Shown: piece by piece, positions 27,215-36,042 of the stretch
How the letters are laid out: each line of letters begins with the position of its first letter
Position numbering within the stretch: position 1 is the first letter of the stretch
DNA from: Sedimenticola_A sp040506425
GTDB lineage: Bacteria; Pseudomonadota; Gammaproteobacteria; Chromatiales; Chromatiaceae
Direction: 5' to 3'
NCBI GenBank assembly: GCA_965224515.1
Contig: OZ245051.1
Location: 248,001-312,000, forward strand
Length of the DNA stretch: 64,000 bases
Made by a program: the position numbers and the translations under genes
Notes under the pieces: generated by a model
What the model saw: the letters and a program-made list of their open reading frames with translations, nothing else
The model's database searches: none
What the model was told of the DNA's origin: nothing

Positions 27215-27823
27215 ATGAATCCGGCAATAGACACAAGAACCCGCATCCTGGCCACGGCCCGTGAGTTGTTCCACAGCCGCAGTTATGCCGACGTGGGTAT
27301 CAAGGAGATTTGCGATATTGCCAAGGTTCAGAAGGGGAGCTTCTACCACTTCTTCCCCTCCAAGCAGGATCTCGCCATGGCGGTAATCGATGACATGGCC
27401 GATGACTGGGCCCACGGCTTCGTCGCCGAGGCCTTCGATCAGAACCTGCCGCCCATCGAGCGCCTGGACTACATGGTGGACGCTGCCTATTACTGGCAGA
27501 AGGCAGCCAAGGATATCGAGGGACACATGCCAGGCTGTCTGTTTGGCAACCTGGCCCTGGAGGTCAGCACCCGGGACGATGTGTTACGGGCCAAACTCAA
27601 TGCCGTGTTCGACAAGGCCAGGGCGCGGTTTCATGAAACCCTGGACGAAGCGGTGGAGACAGGCGCTATGTCACCCCTGGACACCAAGGCAACCGCCGCC
27701 GCCATGCTCGCTTACCTGGAGGGAATCATTCTGCTGGCAAAGACCAAGAATGATCCGGACCTGGTGCTTCTGCTCGGACCTGCGATCAAGACCCTTCGCA
27801 TTGAACTGAACAACCCGAACTGA
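27215..27823 (+). CDS. TetR-family regulator
   Basis: A 202-residue TetR protein. The N-terminal helix-turn-helix is clear (TRILATARELFHSRSYADVGIKEICDIAKVQKGSFYHFFPSKQDL). The ligand domain has the stretch HMPGCLFGNLALEVS, with a lone cysteine of the kind seen in AcuR/NemR-type sensors of electrophiles. The start at 27215 is chosen because it leaves the operator upstream; the earlier ATG-like start at 27185 would place coding sequence in the operator. Identical operators lie before this gene and before tusA, so it probably controls both. The ligand is unknown. Confidence 0.85.
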   Translation: MNPAIDTRTRILATARELFHSRSYADVGIKEICDIAKVQKGSFYHFFPSKQDLAMAVIDDMADDWAHGFVAEAFDQNLPPIERLDYMVDAAYYWQKAAKDIEGHMPGCLFGNLALEVSTRDDVLRAKLNAVFDKARARFHETLDEAVETGAMSPLDTKATAAAMLAYLEGIILLAKTKNDPDLVLLLGPAIKTLRIELNNPN

Positions 27824-27837
27824 TTTTTTTTGCCCTA

Positions 27838-27857
27838 TGACTTGACCGACCGGTCTA
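27838..27857. promoter_or_regulatory. TetR-type operator in front of tusA
   Basis: A 20-bp site identical to 27181-27200, 42 bp before the tusA start. It sits just after a poly-T run (no clear hairpin) that ends the TetR gene. The spacing suits repression of the tusA-dsrE2-epimerase transcript by the neighbouring TetR protein. Confidence 0.8.
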
Positions 27858-27899
27858 TTTATAGGGTGTTATTCAGCAACAAGTGACAAGGAGATAACC

Positions 27900-28130
27900 A
27901 TGAGTCAGAACATACAGACACTCGACGCCAGAAACCTGAACTGCCCCCTGCCCATCCTGAGAACCAAGAAGGCCATCAACGGTATGGAGTCCGGCGAAGT
28001 TCTGGAGATAACGGCTACCGACCCGGGCTCAGTCAAGGACCTGGACTCATTCTGCAGCCAGACAGGGCACGAGATGCTGTCGAGCCAGGAAGCGGACGGT
28101 GAATTCATCTTCAGGATCAAGAAATCATAA
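27900..28130 (+). CDS. TusA-family sulfurtransferase
   Basis: A 76-residue TusA protein. The sulfur-carrying cysteine is in NCPLPILRTKKAI, the CPxP motif, near residue 15. The rest follows the two-layer alpha/beta fold (VLEITATDPGSVKDLDSFCSQTGHEML). A strong AAGGAG site precedes the ATG. It passes persulfide sulfur between proteins. Its neighbours are a TetR regulator upstream and a DsrE-family protein 18 bp downstream. This resembles the TusA-DsrE2 pair of sulfur oxidisers, but no rhodanese is present. Confidence 0.92.
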   Translation: MSQNIQTLDARNLNCPLPILRTKKAINGMESGEVLEITATDPGSVKDLDSFCSQTGHEMLSSQEADGEFIFRIKKS

Positions 28131-28148
28131 CCCCGGGAGGTAATGATC

Positions 28149-28754
28149 ATGCAGAACTCAAGCCAACTGAATGATACCCAGGTCGATAACCTGGACGCCT
28201 GGTTCGATCAGCGCTTCGAAGAGAAGATGGCCGAGCGTGAGGCGAACCACACCCCATCCATGACCATCATCGCCACCAAGGGCACCATGGATATGGCCTA
28301 CCCACCTTTCATCCTCGCCTCGACTGCGGCGGCGCTGGGGTGGGAGGTATCAGTCTTCTTCACCTTCTACGGACTGAGCCTGTTGAAACAGGAACTGGAC
28401 CTGAAGGTAACTCCCCTCGGCAACCCCGCCATGCCCATGAAAATGCCTGAAGGACCGACGTGGATAAAGGGCAAGGAGCTGCCCATTCCGACATCGGTGA
28501 TGTCGCTAATGCCCGGCTTTCAGAGCATGGCCACCAGCATGATGGAGAAGACCATCGACAACAAGGGAGTAGCCCGCATCAGCGAGCTCAGGGAGCTGTG
28601 CATCGAGGCCGACGTGAAACTGGTCGCCTGCCAGATGACCGTTGACCTGTTTGACTACGGCAAGGACGATTTCATTCCTGAAATCGAGGAGTGGGTGGGT
28701 GCAGCGAGCTTTTTGCCCCGGGCGCTCAAAGCAGATGTAAACCTGTTCATATGA
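28149..28754 (+). CDS. DsrE2-like DsrE/DsrF-superfamily protein
   Basis: A 201-residue protein with the DsrE/F/H-like fold. Visible features are TIIATKGTMDMAYPPFILASTAAALGWEVSVFFTFYG (strand-helix-strand) and the late cysteine in DVKLVACQMTVDLF, which in DsrE2-type proteins carries sulfur. The hydrophobic stretch ILASTAAALGWEVSVFFTF may be partly membrane-facing. An ATG lies six bases earlier, but GGAGG is correctly spaced for 28149. It is the likely sulfur partner of the TusA protein. Confidence 0.85.
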   Translation: MQNSSQLNDTQVDNLDAWFDQRFEEKMAEREANHTPSMTIIATKGTMDMAYPPFILASTAAALGWEVSVFFTFYGLSLLKQELDLKVTPLGNPAMPMKMPEGPTWIKGKELPIPTSVMSLMPGFQSMATSMMEKTIDNKGVARISELRELCIEADVKLVACQMTVDLFDYGKDDFIPEIEEWVGAASFLPRALKADVNLFI

Positions 28755-28809
28755 CAAGCAGGGAGGGGGGTCTCCCCCTCCCCACAATGTATTTTGAAAG
28801 GAATCAACG

Positions 28810-29817
28810 ATGTCGAAACGCATATTAGTCACCGGGGCAACCGGCTTTACAGGGAGTCATATCCTGGAATCATTGATGCAGGATGGGTCGGTGACCCCCA
28901 TTGCCGCCTGCCGCAACCCGAACAGTTTGCTGCCAGGTTTCAAAGGCGAATCAAGGCCTGGCGACCTGAGAGATCCAGACTATGTTGAAAGCGTTGTAAA
29001 AGATATTGATGTCATTTGTCATGCCGCTGCATGGACTTCTCTATGGAATCATCATCAACAGTCTCGCGAGAATTACCTGGAACCCACCCTTCACCTTATC
29101 GAGGCTGCAAAAAAGTGTGGCGTAAAACAGTTTGTTTTTCCCAGCACCACCTCTGCTGCAGCACCAGGACAGTCATTCGATCCGCTCAGTCGAGGCATAC
29201 CCCGAACATTCTGGCCCCACCTGTGCAATGTAATCGCTATTGAAGATGAACTCAGAAAAGCGGCAGGGCCTGGTTTTTCAACCGTCATTCTTCGCCTGGG
29301 CCTGTTTACCGGCAAACGTTATGGGCTGGGCATACTGCCTATCTTGCTACCCCGCCTGAAGACGCACCTTGTCCCCTGGGTTGCGGGTGGTCGCACCCAT
29401 CTCCCCCTGGTTGATGGCAGTGACATCGGCCATGCATTCTTACTCGCCATCAAGGCCAAGGCCCTGCAAGACCACGAGTGTTTCAATATAGTCGGGATTG
29501 AACAACCAACCGTCAGAGAGGTGATCGAATTTATCCATCTGGAGTACAACTATCCAACACCCCACTTCAGTGTGCCGTTCAGCATAGCCTATCCCTTTGC
29601 CTGGCTGATGGAGAAACTGGACCCGGTTGTGCCCTGGGAGCCCCTGGTTACGAGAAGCATTATTCATCTACAGGAAGAGACCCATGCAAACAATGACAAG
29701 GCAAGGACACTGCTGGGCTATCAATCCGCCATACACTGGAAAGAGTCAGTCAGAAGCCAGATAGAAGAGCTGCATCAACTGCAGAGAGAGGCTATGCCTA
29801 TGGCAGCGGAGCAGTAG
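28810..29817 (+). CDS. NAD(P)-dependent epimerase/dehydratase (extended SDR)
   Basis: A 335-residue extended short-chain dehydrogenase. The NAD(P)-binding glycine motif is at the very start (ILVTGATGFTGSHILESL). The catalytic tyrosine-lysine pair of the classical type is not obvious: the region around residues 105-145 reads VFPSTTSAAAPG and lacks a clear YxxxK, so it may be an isomerase-like or reductase-like subgroup (3-beta-HSD/dihydroflavonol reductase-like). AAAGGA precedes the start. It lies 55 bp after the DsrE2-like gene and may be the third gene of the TetR-controlled operon. Confidence 0.8.
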   Translation: MSKRILVTGATGFTGSHILESLMQDGSVTPIAACRNPNSLLPGFKGESRPGDLRDPDYVESVVKDIDVICHAAAWTSLWNHHQQSRENYLEPTLHLIEAAKKCGVKQFVFPSTTSAAAPGQSFDPLSRGIPRTFWPHLCNVIAIEDELRKAAGPGFSTVILRLGLFTGKRYGLGILPILLPRLKTHLVPWVAGGRTHLPLVDGSDIGHAFLLAIKAKALQDHECFNIVGIEQPTVREVIEFIHLEYNYPTPHFSVPFSIAYPFAWLMEKLDPVVPWEPLVTRSIIHLQEETHANNDKARTLLGYQSAIHWKESVRSQIEELHQLQREAMPMAAEQ

Positions 29818-29884
29818 AACCGCGCATCAATATCACAACACAGGAGATCTTGATGCAGAGTGAACCGTCCCGGCAGCGTGTGGA

Positions 29885-30553
29885 TCAGTACTTGCGACGC
29901 AGTAACAGCAGGTTGCCCTGGTTCTCCATCTCGATCCGCTTGAGAAAACTCATGCCCAGCAGCACCTGGGTGGGGCTGCTGCCCTTGATCACCGTACCTT
30001 CCACGTTCTGTAGCTGTATCGAGCCCACCTGAACGCTATCGAGCATAATGGCGTAGGCCTGGGCCACACCGGAGGCGGTGCGTACACCGGACTTTCTGCC
30101 CTCAAGGCGGTAGGGAATTGAGAGCCTCTTGGCCTCGACTTCACTCATGGCCACCACCGTGGCCCCGGTGTCCACCATCATGTCCACCAACCGTCCATTG
30201 ATGGTGCCAGGTGTCATGAATGCGCCGTTTGAACTGCGCGAGATCTTTACTTCCCGCATTTCGGGCTTGGCAAAACTGCCCCCGACAACACTGCCAAGAG
30301 CATAGGTTTCCTGCTTACCGCTTATCTCCAGCACCGCCTCACTTGGCGTTGCAGAGATCAGCTTGACCCCTTCAGGAGTGGATTGACCCGCTTTCAACAG
30401 CCGGTTGCTTCCATCGACCTGGAGCATGGCTTTTCCAGGAAAAAGCGCCATAACCCTGACACTCTCCACTGCAGCTGCAGGCCCGGCAAGGGCGAATGTC
30501 AGCAGAGCCGCCAGGATCCATAACCCTTTTTTGCAACACGTGATAGCCGACAT
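29885..30553 (-). CDS. Periplasmic retropepsin-like aspartic protease
   Basis: A 222-residue protein with a Sec signal (MSAITCCKKGLWILAALLTFALAGPAAAVES). The C-terminal half is a clan AA retropepsin-like domain: the catalytic motif is DTGATVVAMSEVEAKRL, followed by the flap-like GVAQAYAIMLDSVQVGSIQLQNVEG and the hydrophobic VLLGMSFL. Such proteins work as dimers; the substrate is unknown. GAGAGGAAG before 30553 supports this start over the longer frame, which overlaps pgpA. It follows pgpA in the same direction. Confidence 0.85.
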   Translation of the reverse strand: MSAITCCKKGLWILAALLTFALAGPAAAVESVRVMALFPGKAMLQVDGSNRLLKAGQSTPEGVKLISATPSEAVLEISGKQETYALGSVVGGSFAKPEMREVKISRSSNGAFMTPGTINGRLVDMMVDTGATVVAMSEVEAKRLSIPYRLEGRKSGVRTASGVAQAYAIMLDSVQVGSIQLQNVEGTVIKGSSPTQVLLGMSFLKRIEMENQGNLLLLRRKY

Positions 30554-30575
30554 CTTCCTCTCCCGGTAATTCAGG

Positions 30576-31067
30576 TCACAACAACCATGCAGCACCCAGT
30601 TGGACCACGGCCAGGGCGAAAAGTCCTGCCACAAGGTCATCCAGCATGATGCCGAAGCCGCCGCTGACCTGGCGGTCCAGCCATCCAATGGGCCAGGGTT
30701 TCAGGATATCAAACAGTCTGAACAACAGAAAACCGGCCAGCAGCCATATCCAACCCGGCGGGACCAGCCAGAGCGTCACCAGCAGCCCCACCCACTCATC
30801 CCAGACGATGCCCCCGTGATCATGAACACCCAGGTCGCGGGAGGTTTTGTCACACAACCATATGCCAACCAGAAACATGGCCGCAACCAGAACAAGATAG
30901 GCCGTTGGAGAGAGGTTACTTACGCCCAGGAAGATAGGAATGGCGGCCAGGGTTCCCACAGTGCCAGGCGCCTTGGGCGCGGCCCCTGAGCCCAGGCCAA
31001 AGGCGAGCAGGTGTACCGGGTTTGTCCAATCAGGTCTGGGGGCATCATTGATGGCTGAAATGTTCAT
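30576..31067 (-). CDS. pgpA: Phosphatidylglycerophosphatase A
   Basis: A 163-residue PgpA with three or four TM helices. Family motifs: GLGSGAAPKAPGTVGTLAAIP near residue 25 and HDHGGIVWDEWVGLL with the acidic catalytic residues, then RLFDILKPWPIGWLDR. It dephosphorylates phosphatidylglycerophosphate in the inner membrane. It overlaps thiL by 23 bp, the conserved thiL-pgpA pair. Confidence 0.95.
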   Translation of the reverse strand: MNISAINDAPRPDWTNPVHLLAFGLGSGAAPKAPGTVGTLAAIPIFLGVSNLSPTAYLVLVAAMFLVGIWLCDKTSRDLGVHDHGGIVWDEWVGLLVTLWLVPPGWIWLLAGFLLFRLFDILKPWPIGWLDRQVSGGFGIMLDDLVAGLFALAVVQLGAAWLL

Positions 31068-32016
31068 ATCCTCCGGGCAGGGGCTCGAGCAGACTGCCGT
31101 CTGGCAGTTGGCACCGAATGCCCTTCTGGGCCTCCATTATACCGATACGACTGCAGCCGTGATCCAGCTCAGACATACGCGCTTCAAATGCCGCCGACTG
31201 TGCCTGGGGAACCGTCAGGCAGAGCTCGTAGTCATCACCGGAGGCCAGGGGGATCTTCCAGTCCCCGCCCCCGTCAAGGTACTCACGTACCGGCTCAGAC
31301 AGGGGAACCTGGTCAAGAAAGAGCCGGGCTCCGATGCCGCTGCCCCGGCAGATGTGCCCCAGGTCGGAGATCAGTCCATCGGAGATATCTATACCCCCTG
31401 CAGCCAGGCCAACCGCTGCAAGGCCGGCTTCAATACGAGGTTCCGGCCTTTCAAGAGCGGATCTCAGGAAACCCAGGGGATCATCGGCAGGCGTCTTGCC
31501 CTGCAGCATGTCCAGGGCCAGTGCGGCATCACCCAGGGTGCCTGTGACATAGACCAGGTCGCCCACAGACGCCGCATCACGACGCAATACCTTGCCCGGT
31601 TCAATGAAACCGTGAACCTGCACGGTGATGGTCAGTGGGCCGCGGGTGGTATCACCACCAACCAGCTGGACACCATGAACCCGGGCCAGCTCTGAAAATC
31701 CCTGGCTGAATGCCCGCAACCAGGCTGCATCCGTTTCGGGCAGCGCCAGGGCCAGGGTCACCCAGGCCGGCCTGGCACCCATGGCTGCCAGGTCGCTCAA
31801 ATTGACCCCAAGGGCCTTGTGTCCCAGGGAGACAGGGTCCGTACCGGCAAGAAAGTGAACACCTTCGACCAGGGTATCGATACTCACCGCCAGTTGATAA
31901 CCGGTCGGGGGCTGCAGCAGGGCACAGTCGTCCCCCACCCCAAGGGCAACATCGCCTCTGACTTCTCCCGTATGGGAGAAGTATTCGCGTATCAATTCAA
32001 ATTCTGAAATCGCCAT
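31045..32016 (-). CDS. thiL: Thiamine-monophosphate kinase
   Basis: A 323-residue ThiL of the PurM/ATP-grasp-like fold. Motifs: GVGDDCALLQPP near residue 26, SIDTLVEGVHF, LGHKALGVNLSDLAAMGARP, GGDTTRGPLTITV and IDISDGLISDLGHI, as expected for the ATP and thiamine phosphate sites. It makes thiamine diphosphate. It lies between nusB (upstream) and pgpA (overlapping downstream). Confidence 0.96.
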   Translation of the reverse strand: MAISEFELIREYFSHTGEVRGDVALGVGDDCALLQPPTGYQLAVSIDTLVEGVHFLAGTDPVSLGHKALGVNLSDLAAMGARPAWVTLALALPETDAAWLRAFSQGFSELARVHGVQLVGGDTTRGPLTITVQVHGFIEPGKVLRRDAASVGDLVYVTGTLGDAALALDMLQGKTPADDPLGFLRSALERPEPRIEAGLAAVGLAAGGIDISDGLISDLGHICRGSGIGARLFLDQVPLSEPVREYLDGGGDWKIPLASGDDYELCLTVPQAQSAAFEARMSELDHGCSRIGIMEAQKGIRCQLPDGSLLEPLPGGYEHFSHQ

Positions 32017-32052
32017 ACGGGGAAAGATGGCAGAAAAGATAAAATATAGCTA

Positions 32053-32475
32053 TCAGCGGCCCTGTTCGGCCTTGCGCACCTGGCCGGCCAGTTTGTCCAA
32101 TACACCGTTAACGTATTTGTGACCCTTCTCGGCGCCGAACACCTTGGCAAGCTCAACAGCCTCGTTGATCACCACCTTGTAGGGCACCTCGAGCTGGTGG
32201 ATCAGTTCGAAGGCACCAAGGCGAAGTATTGCCCGCTCCACCGGATCGACGCTCTCGATGGAACGATCGAGGCAGGGACCCAACTGGCTGTCCAGATCAC
32301 TCAGGTTGCCCGGCACTCCGCTGAGCAGGGTATTGAAATACTCCACTTCAAAACTGGCCGGATCCTGCTCGGTAAGGAACTGGTTATGGATATCCTTGAT
32401 ATCCTGGCCGGTCATCTGCCACTGGTAGATGGCCTGCACCGCATGGTGCCGCGCCTGGCTGCGTTTTTGGCTCAT
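32053..32475 (-). CDS. nusB: Transcription antitermination factor NusB
   Basis: A 140-residue all-helical NusB: ARHHAVQAIYQWQMTGQ at the start, DPVERAILRLGAFELIH and the C-terminal VPYKVVINEAVELAKVFGAEKGHKYVNGVLDKLA are signature blocks. With NusE it binds boxA RNA in rRNA antitermination. It abuts ribH (one base shared), the usual ribH-nusB coupling. Confidence 0.97.
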   Translation of the reverse strand: MSQKRSQARHHAVQAIYQWQMTGQDIKDIHNQFLTEQDPASFEVEYFNTLLSGVPGNLSDLDSQLGPCLDRSIESVDPVERAILRLGAFELIHQLEVPYKVVINEAVELAKVFGAEKGHKYVNGVLDKLAGQVRKAEQGR

Positions 32476-32945
32476 CAGCTGATCTGACGCAGGATGTTGA
32501 CCATCTCAATGACCGACAGCGCAGCTTCACCACCCTTGTTGCCCGCCTTTGTACCGGCGCGCTCAATGGCCTGCTCAATGGTGTCCACGGTGAGCACACC
32601 AAACGCGATGGGGGTACCGTGCTGCAGGCTGACCTGGGCCATGCCCTTGACGCATTCATCCGCCACATAATCAAAGTGCGGGGTGCCGCCACGAATCACG
32701 GCGCCCAGCGCCACGATGGCATCGTAGTCACCCTTGGCTGCAATCTTGTCCAGAACCAGGGGCATTTCGAATGCACCTGGCACACGAACGATGGTGATAT
32801 CTGAATCGTTCGCACCGTGACGCTTCAGGGTGTCGATAGCGCCCTCGAGCAGGCTCTCCACAACAAAGCTGTTGAAACGCGCCACCACCAGGCAGAACCT
32901 GGCCTTCTTAACTGTTAATGCACCTTCAATGGTTTTAATTGCCAT
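32475..32945 (-). CDS. ribH: 6,7-dimethyl-8-ribityllumazine synthase
   Basis: A 156-residue RibH. Substrate-site blocks are present: ARFNSFVVESLLEGA, VPGAFEMPLVLDKIA, ALGAVIRGGTPHFDYVADECVKG with the catalytic histidine, and PIAFGVLTVDT. It condenses 5-amino-6-ribitylaminouracil with dihydroxybutanone phosphate. It lies 88 bp after ribBA. Confidence 0.97.
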   Translation of the reverse strand: MAIKTIEGALTVKKARFCLVVARFNSFVVESLLEGAIDTLKRHGANDSDITIVRVPGAFEMPLVLDKIAAKGDYDAIVALGAVIRGGTPHFDYVADECVKGMAQVSLQHGTPIAFGVLTVDTIEQAIERAGTKAGNKGGEAALSVIEMVNILRQIS

Positions 32946-33033
32946 CTTTATCGCCTTGATCTCAATGCGGGACCGGCCCGCAATATCTAATTAAAGTTCA
33001 GATGTATCCGGACTGCCCGGATACACAGACTGT

Positions 33034-34146
33034 TCAGTTACAGTCGACGTACTCGACCACTTCCAGTTCAAAGCCGGAAATACCGTGCAGACTCTTGGGG
33101 GCACTCAGCACCCGCATCTTGCGCGCACCCAGGTCGGCCAGGATCTGGGCGCCGACACCGAAGGTGCGCAAATGGCCCTGATCGTTGCGCGGTGGAACCG
33201 GATCTTCCTGGTCGTGCAGCTGGAAATCACGCATCCGCTGGATGATCTCACGGGTGGTGTCGTGGTTGCGCAGCACGACGATAACCCCCCTGCCATCCTC
33301 GGAGACCTGTTTCATCGCGTTCTGCAGCGGCCAGGAGCAGCCCTTGTGGTTCGGCGCGAACAGGTCACAAAGAGTGTTCTGCATATGCACCCGCACCAGG
33401 GTTGGTTCATCCGGGGTGACGTTGCCCTTGACCAGCGCCAGGTGCAACTCATTGTCAATGCAGTCCTGGTAGGCCACCAGCTTGAAATCGCCATACTCGG
33501 TGGGCAGGGTGCACTCGCTGATGCGCTCAATGGTCTTCTCGTTGCGTACCCGGTAGTGAATCAGGTCAGCAATGGTACCGATCTTGAGGTTGTGCTCCTT
33601 GGCGAACAGTTCGAGATCCGGGCGGCGCGCCATGGTGCCGTCTTCGTTCAGGATCTCAACAATCACCGACGATGGATTCATCCCGGCAAGACGCGCCAGG
33701 TCGCAGCCGGCCTCGGTATGCCCGGCGCGCACCAAAACCCCACCAGGCTGGGCCATCAATGGGAAAATGTGACCGGGTTGCACGATGTCCTGGGGCTGGG
33801 CATCCTCTTTCACCGCTGCCAGCACCGTGGTGGAGCGGTCGGATGCAGAGATGCCGGTGGTCACCCCTTCAGCCGCCTCGATAGAAACAGTGAAGTTGGT
33901 GGCGTGCTGGGACTCGTTGACTCCCACCATCAGGGGCAGCCGCAGTTGTTGGCAGCGCTCTTTATTCAGGGTCAGGCAGATCAGGCCACGACCGTAGCGG
34001 GCCATGAAGTTGATCGCCTCGGGTGTCACCATCTCCGCAGCCATGAGCAGATCGCCTTCATTCTCGCGATCCTCATCGTCCATGATAATGACCATTTTCC
34101 CTTGTCGGAGGTCTTCGATAATCTCTTCTGTCGTATTAAATGCCAT
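33034..34146 (-). CDS. RibB/RibBA-type DHBP synthase with degenerate GTP cyclohydrolase II-like domain
   Basis: A 370-residue two-domain protein. The N-terminal half (1-205) is a full dihydroxybutanone phosphate synthase: MDDEDRENEGDLLMAAE, TGISASDRSTT and HTEAGCDLARLAG carry the catalytic acids and histidine. The C-terminal half has the GTP cyclohydrolase II fold but not its zinc site: where active enzymes read H-S-E-C...C-D-C-G, this one has VRVHMQNTLCDLF...NHKGCSWPLQ, so the cysteine set is broken. It is therefore probably a one-activity enzyme and a separate RibA is expected elsewhere. It precedes ribH, in the order nrdR-ribD-ribE-ribBA-ribH. Confidence 0.92.
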   Translation of the reverse strand: MAFNTTEEIIEDLRQGKMVIIMDDEDRENEGDLLMAAEMVTPEAINFMARYGRGLICLTLNKERCQQLRLPLMVGVNESQHATNFTVSIEAAEGVTTGISASDRSTTVLAAVKEDAQPQDIVQPGHIFPLMAQPGGVLVRAGHTEAGCDLARLAGMNPSSVIVEILNEDGTMARRPDLELFAKEHNLKIGTIADLIHYRVRNEKTIERISECTLPTEYGDFKLVAYQDCIDNELHLALVKGNVTPDEPTLVRVHMQNTLCDLFAPNHKGCSWPLQNAMKQVSEDGRGVIVVLRNHDTTREIIQRMRDFQLHDQEDPVPPRNDQGHLRTFGVGAQILADLGARKMRVLSAPKSLHGISGFELEVVEYVDCN

Positions 34147-34259
34147 GTTTCCAACCGCGCTCTATGCGCCTTAATTCAAATCACCCCCGCTGAGGGAACG
34201 GGCAAGTGTATCAAAGCCTGGAGTTTCAGAGAAATTTTGCCTGAAATCGGCAATTCGCT

Positions 34260-34922
34260 TTATTTGAGAAACCCGTGCTTGGCGAGGGTTTCCAGGGTAA
34301 GACCGGTCTCGGGGGCAGGTTCAGCCGCCTTCTCACCCAGTAGCAGCCGTTCAAGATAGCGTGCCACCAGGTCCACCTCGAGATTCACCCTGGTGCCCGG
34401 TGCATAAGCTTCCATGACCGTCTCTTCCAGGGTATGAGGCACGATATTGAGTTCGAACTGGCTGCCGCTGACACTGTTCACAGTGAGACTGGCGCCATCC
34501 ACGCAGATCGACCCCTTGTGGGCGATGTAGCGGGCCAGCTCCGGCGGGGCCTCGATACGGAAGCGTACCGAACGGGCATCATCCCTGCGCTCCAGCACCT
34601 GGCCCTGGCCATCCACGTGGCCACTGACAAGGTGCCCCCCCAAAGGTGTACTCAGGGTCAGTGCCTTCTCCAGGTTTACCGCGCTGCCTGGTTGCAGGGT
34701 CGACAGGGTACTCAATTCCAGGGTCTCCCTGGAGACATCGGCCACGTAGCCATCCCCCGGCAGCTCCACCGCGGTCAGGCAGACCCCATTGGCAGCAATG
34801 CTGTCGCCCAGTTGCACATCGGAGAGATCCAGTTTTCCGGTGCTGATATGCAGGCGCATATCGCCACCCCGCTGCTGGATACCGGCAACGCGGCCTACTG
34901 CTTGGATAATACCTGTGAACAC
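34260..34922 (-). CDS. ribE: Riboflavin synthase, alpha chain
   Basis: A 220-residue protein with the two internal repeats typical of riboflavin synthase: MFTGIIQAVGRV...GDSIAANGVCLTAVEL and ARYIAHKGSICVDGASLTVNSV. It dismutates lumazine into riboflavin. It lies 4 bp after ribD, so the two are co-transcribed. No FMN riboswitch is seen in the 113-bp gap that separates it from ribBA. Confidence 0.96.
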   Translation of the reverse strand: MFTGIIQAVGRVAGIQQRGGDMRLHISTGKLDLSDVQLGDSIAANGVCLTAVELPGDGYVADVSRETLELSTLSTLQPGSAVNLEKALTLSTPLGGHLVSGHVDGQGQVLERRDDARSVRFRIEAPPELARYIAHKGSICVDGASLTVNSVSGSQFELNIVPHTLEETVMEAYAPGTRVNLEVDLVARYLERLLLGEKAAEPAPETGLTLETLAKHGFLK

Positions 34923-34926
34923 GCTT

Positions 34927-36042
34927 TTATCTCTTAGGTTTGATAGTCATGCGCATATCTTTGCCGACCATGCGCACATCGGTTATTTCCAGTTCAACCC
35001 GGTCCTGCATAAGCTCCAGCTCCGGCAGGTGGAACAGGCCCCGTCCGCCATCGCCCATGATATGCGGCGCGGCATAGACTACGAGCTCATCCACAACACC
35101 CTGCCAGAGAGCGGCACCGGCCAGTGTCGAACCCGCCTCGATCAGCAACTCGTTGATCTGGCGTTTGGCCAGGTACCTGAGCAGTTGCGGCAAATCGATA
35201 CCATCGGACGAACCCGACAGCTGAACCACATCTGCACCCTCTCCTGCCAACGCCTCCCCTTTTTCAGCGGGCTCACAGGAGCAGGCAAGCAGTGTCTGGC
35301 CGGGCAGAGTCAGCATTTTCGCGCTGAGCGGCATCTCCAGCATCGGGTCCAGCACCACCCTGAGGGGTTGAACCGGTTGACCAGCGTCAGGGAGCGCCTC
35401 CAGGCGTACATTCATGGAGGGGTCGTCAGCCAACACCGTGCCGATACCGGTCACAATGGCATCGCTGCGGGCACGCAGTCGCTGCACATCTGCCCGCGCT
35501 GCCGGGCCGGTGATCCACTTGCTCTCACCGCTGCTCATGGCGGTGCGCCCATCCAGGCTCATGGCCAGTTTGCAGCGCACGAAGGGCATACCGCTCTCCA
35601 TGCGACGAATAAAACCGGGATTGAGATCACGGGCCTGGGACTCAAGCACCCCGCTCTCCACCGCAATACCGGCCTCGCTCAACCGTTGGGCACCCTGACC
35701 TGAAACCAGGGGATTGGGATCCTGCATGGCCATAACCACGCGACTCACCCCCGCCTCTATCAGCCCTTCGGTACAAGGGGGTGTTCGGCCATGGTGACAG
35801 CAGGGTTCCAGGGTGACATAAGCAGTCGCGCCTTCGGCACGACCGCCTGCATCGGCAATGGCATTGCGCTCTGCGTGGAGTTCACCCGCCCTGCGGTGAT
35901 AGCCTTCACCGATCACCTCTCCATCTCTCACCAGTACGCAGCCAACCCGGGGATTGGGGTGGGTGGTGTAGAGACCGCGACGGGCGAGGGCTATGGCCCG
36001 GGTCATGTAGTGGAAATCGTCAGCCGTCGCCATTCTCTTCAT
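34927..36042 (-). CDS. ribD: Bifunctional riboflavin deaminase/reductase RibD
   Basis: A protein of about 370 residues. The N-terminal deaminase domain has the zinc ligands HAERNAIADAGG and LEPCCHHGRTPPCTEGLI; the C-terminal reductase domain starts near residue 150 (VRCKLAMSLDGRTAMSSGESKWITG) and ends with VYAAPHIMGDGG. It performs two early steps from the GTP-derived pyrimidine. The start could be 36042 or 36033 (three codons later); both overlap the end of nrdR. Confidence 0.96.
   Translation of the reverse strand: MKRMATADDFHYMTRAIALARRGLYTTHPNPRVGCVLVRDGEVIGEGYHRRAGELHAERNAIADAGGRAEGATAYVTLEPCCHHGRTPPCTEGLIEAGVSRVVMAMQDPNPLVSGQGAQRLSEAGIAVESGVLESQARDLNPGFIRRMESGMPFVRCKLAMSLDGRTAMSSGESKWITGPAARADVQRLRARSDAIVTGIGTVLADDPSMNVRLEALPDAGQPVQPLRVVLDPMLEMPLSAKMLTLPGQTLLACSCEPAEKGEALAGEGADVVQLSGSSDGIDLPQLLRYLAKRQINELLIEAGSTLAGAALWQGVVDELVVYAAPHIMGDGGRGLFHLPELELMQDRVELEITDVRMVGKDMRMTIKPKR

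Noticed and set aside
28810..29817. Fixed function as a sugar epimerase for the SDR gene
   Set aside because: The glycine motif is clear but no YxxxK pair was found by eye, so the substrate class was left open.
34147..34259. FMN riboswitch upstream of ribBA
   Set aside because: The gap is too short and lacks the conserved RFN element blocks.
33085..34359. A 424-codon open frame opposite to ribBA
   Set aside because: It overlaps the well-supported ribBA gene and has no family features.
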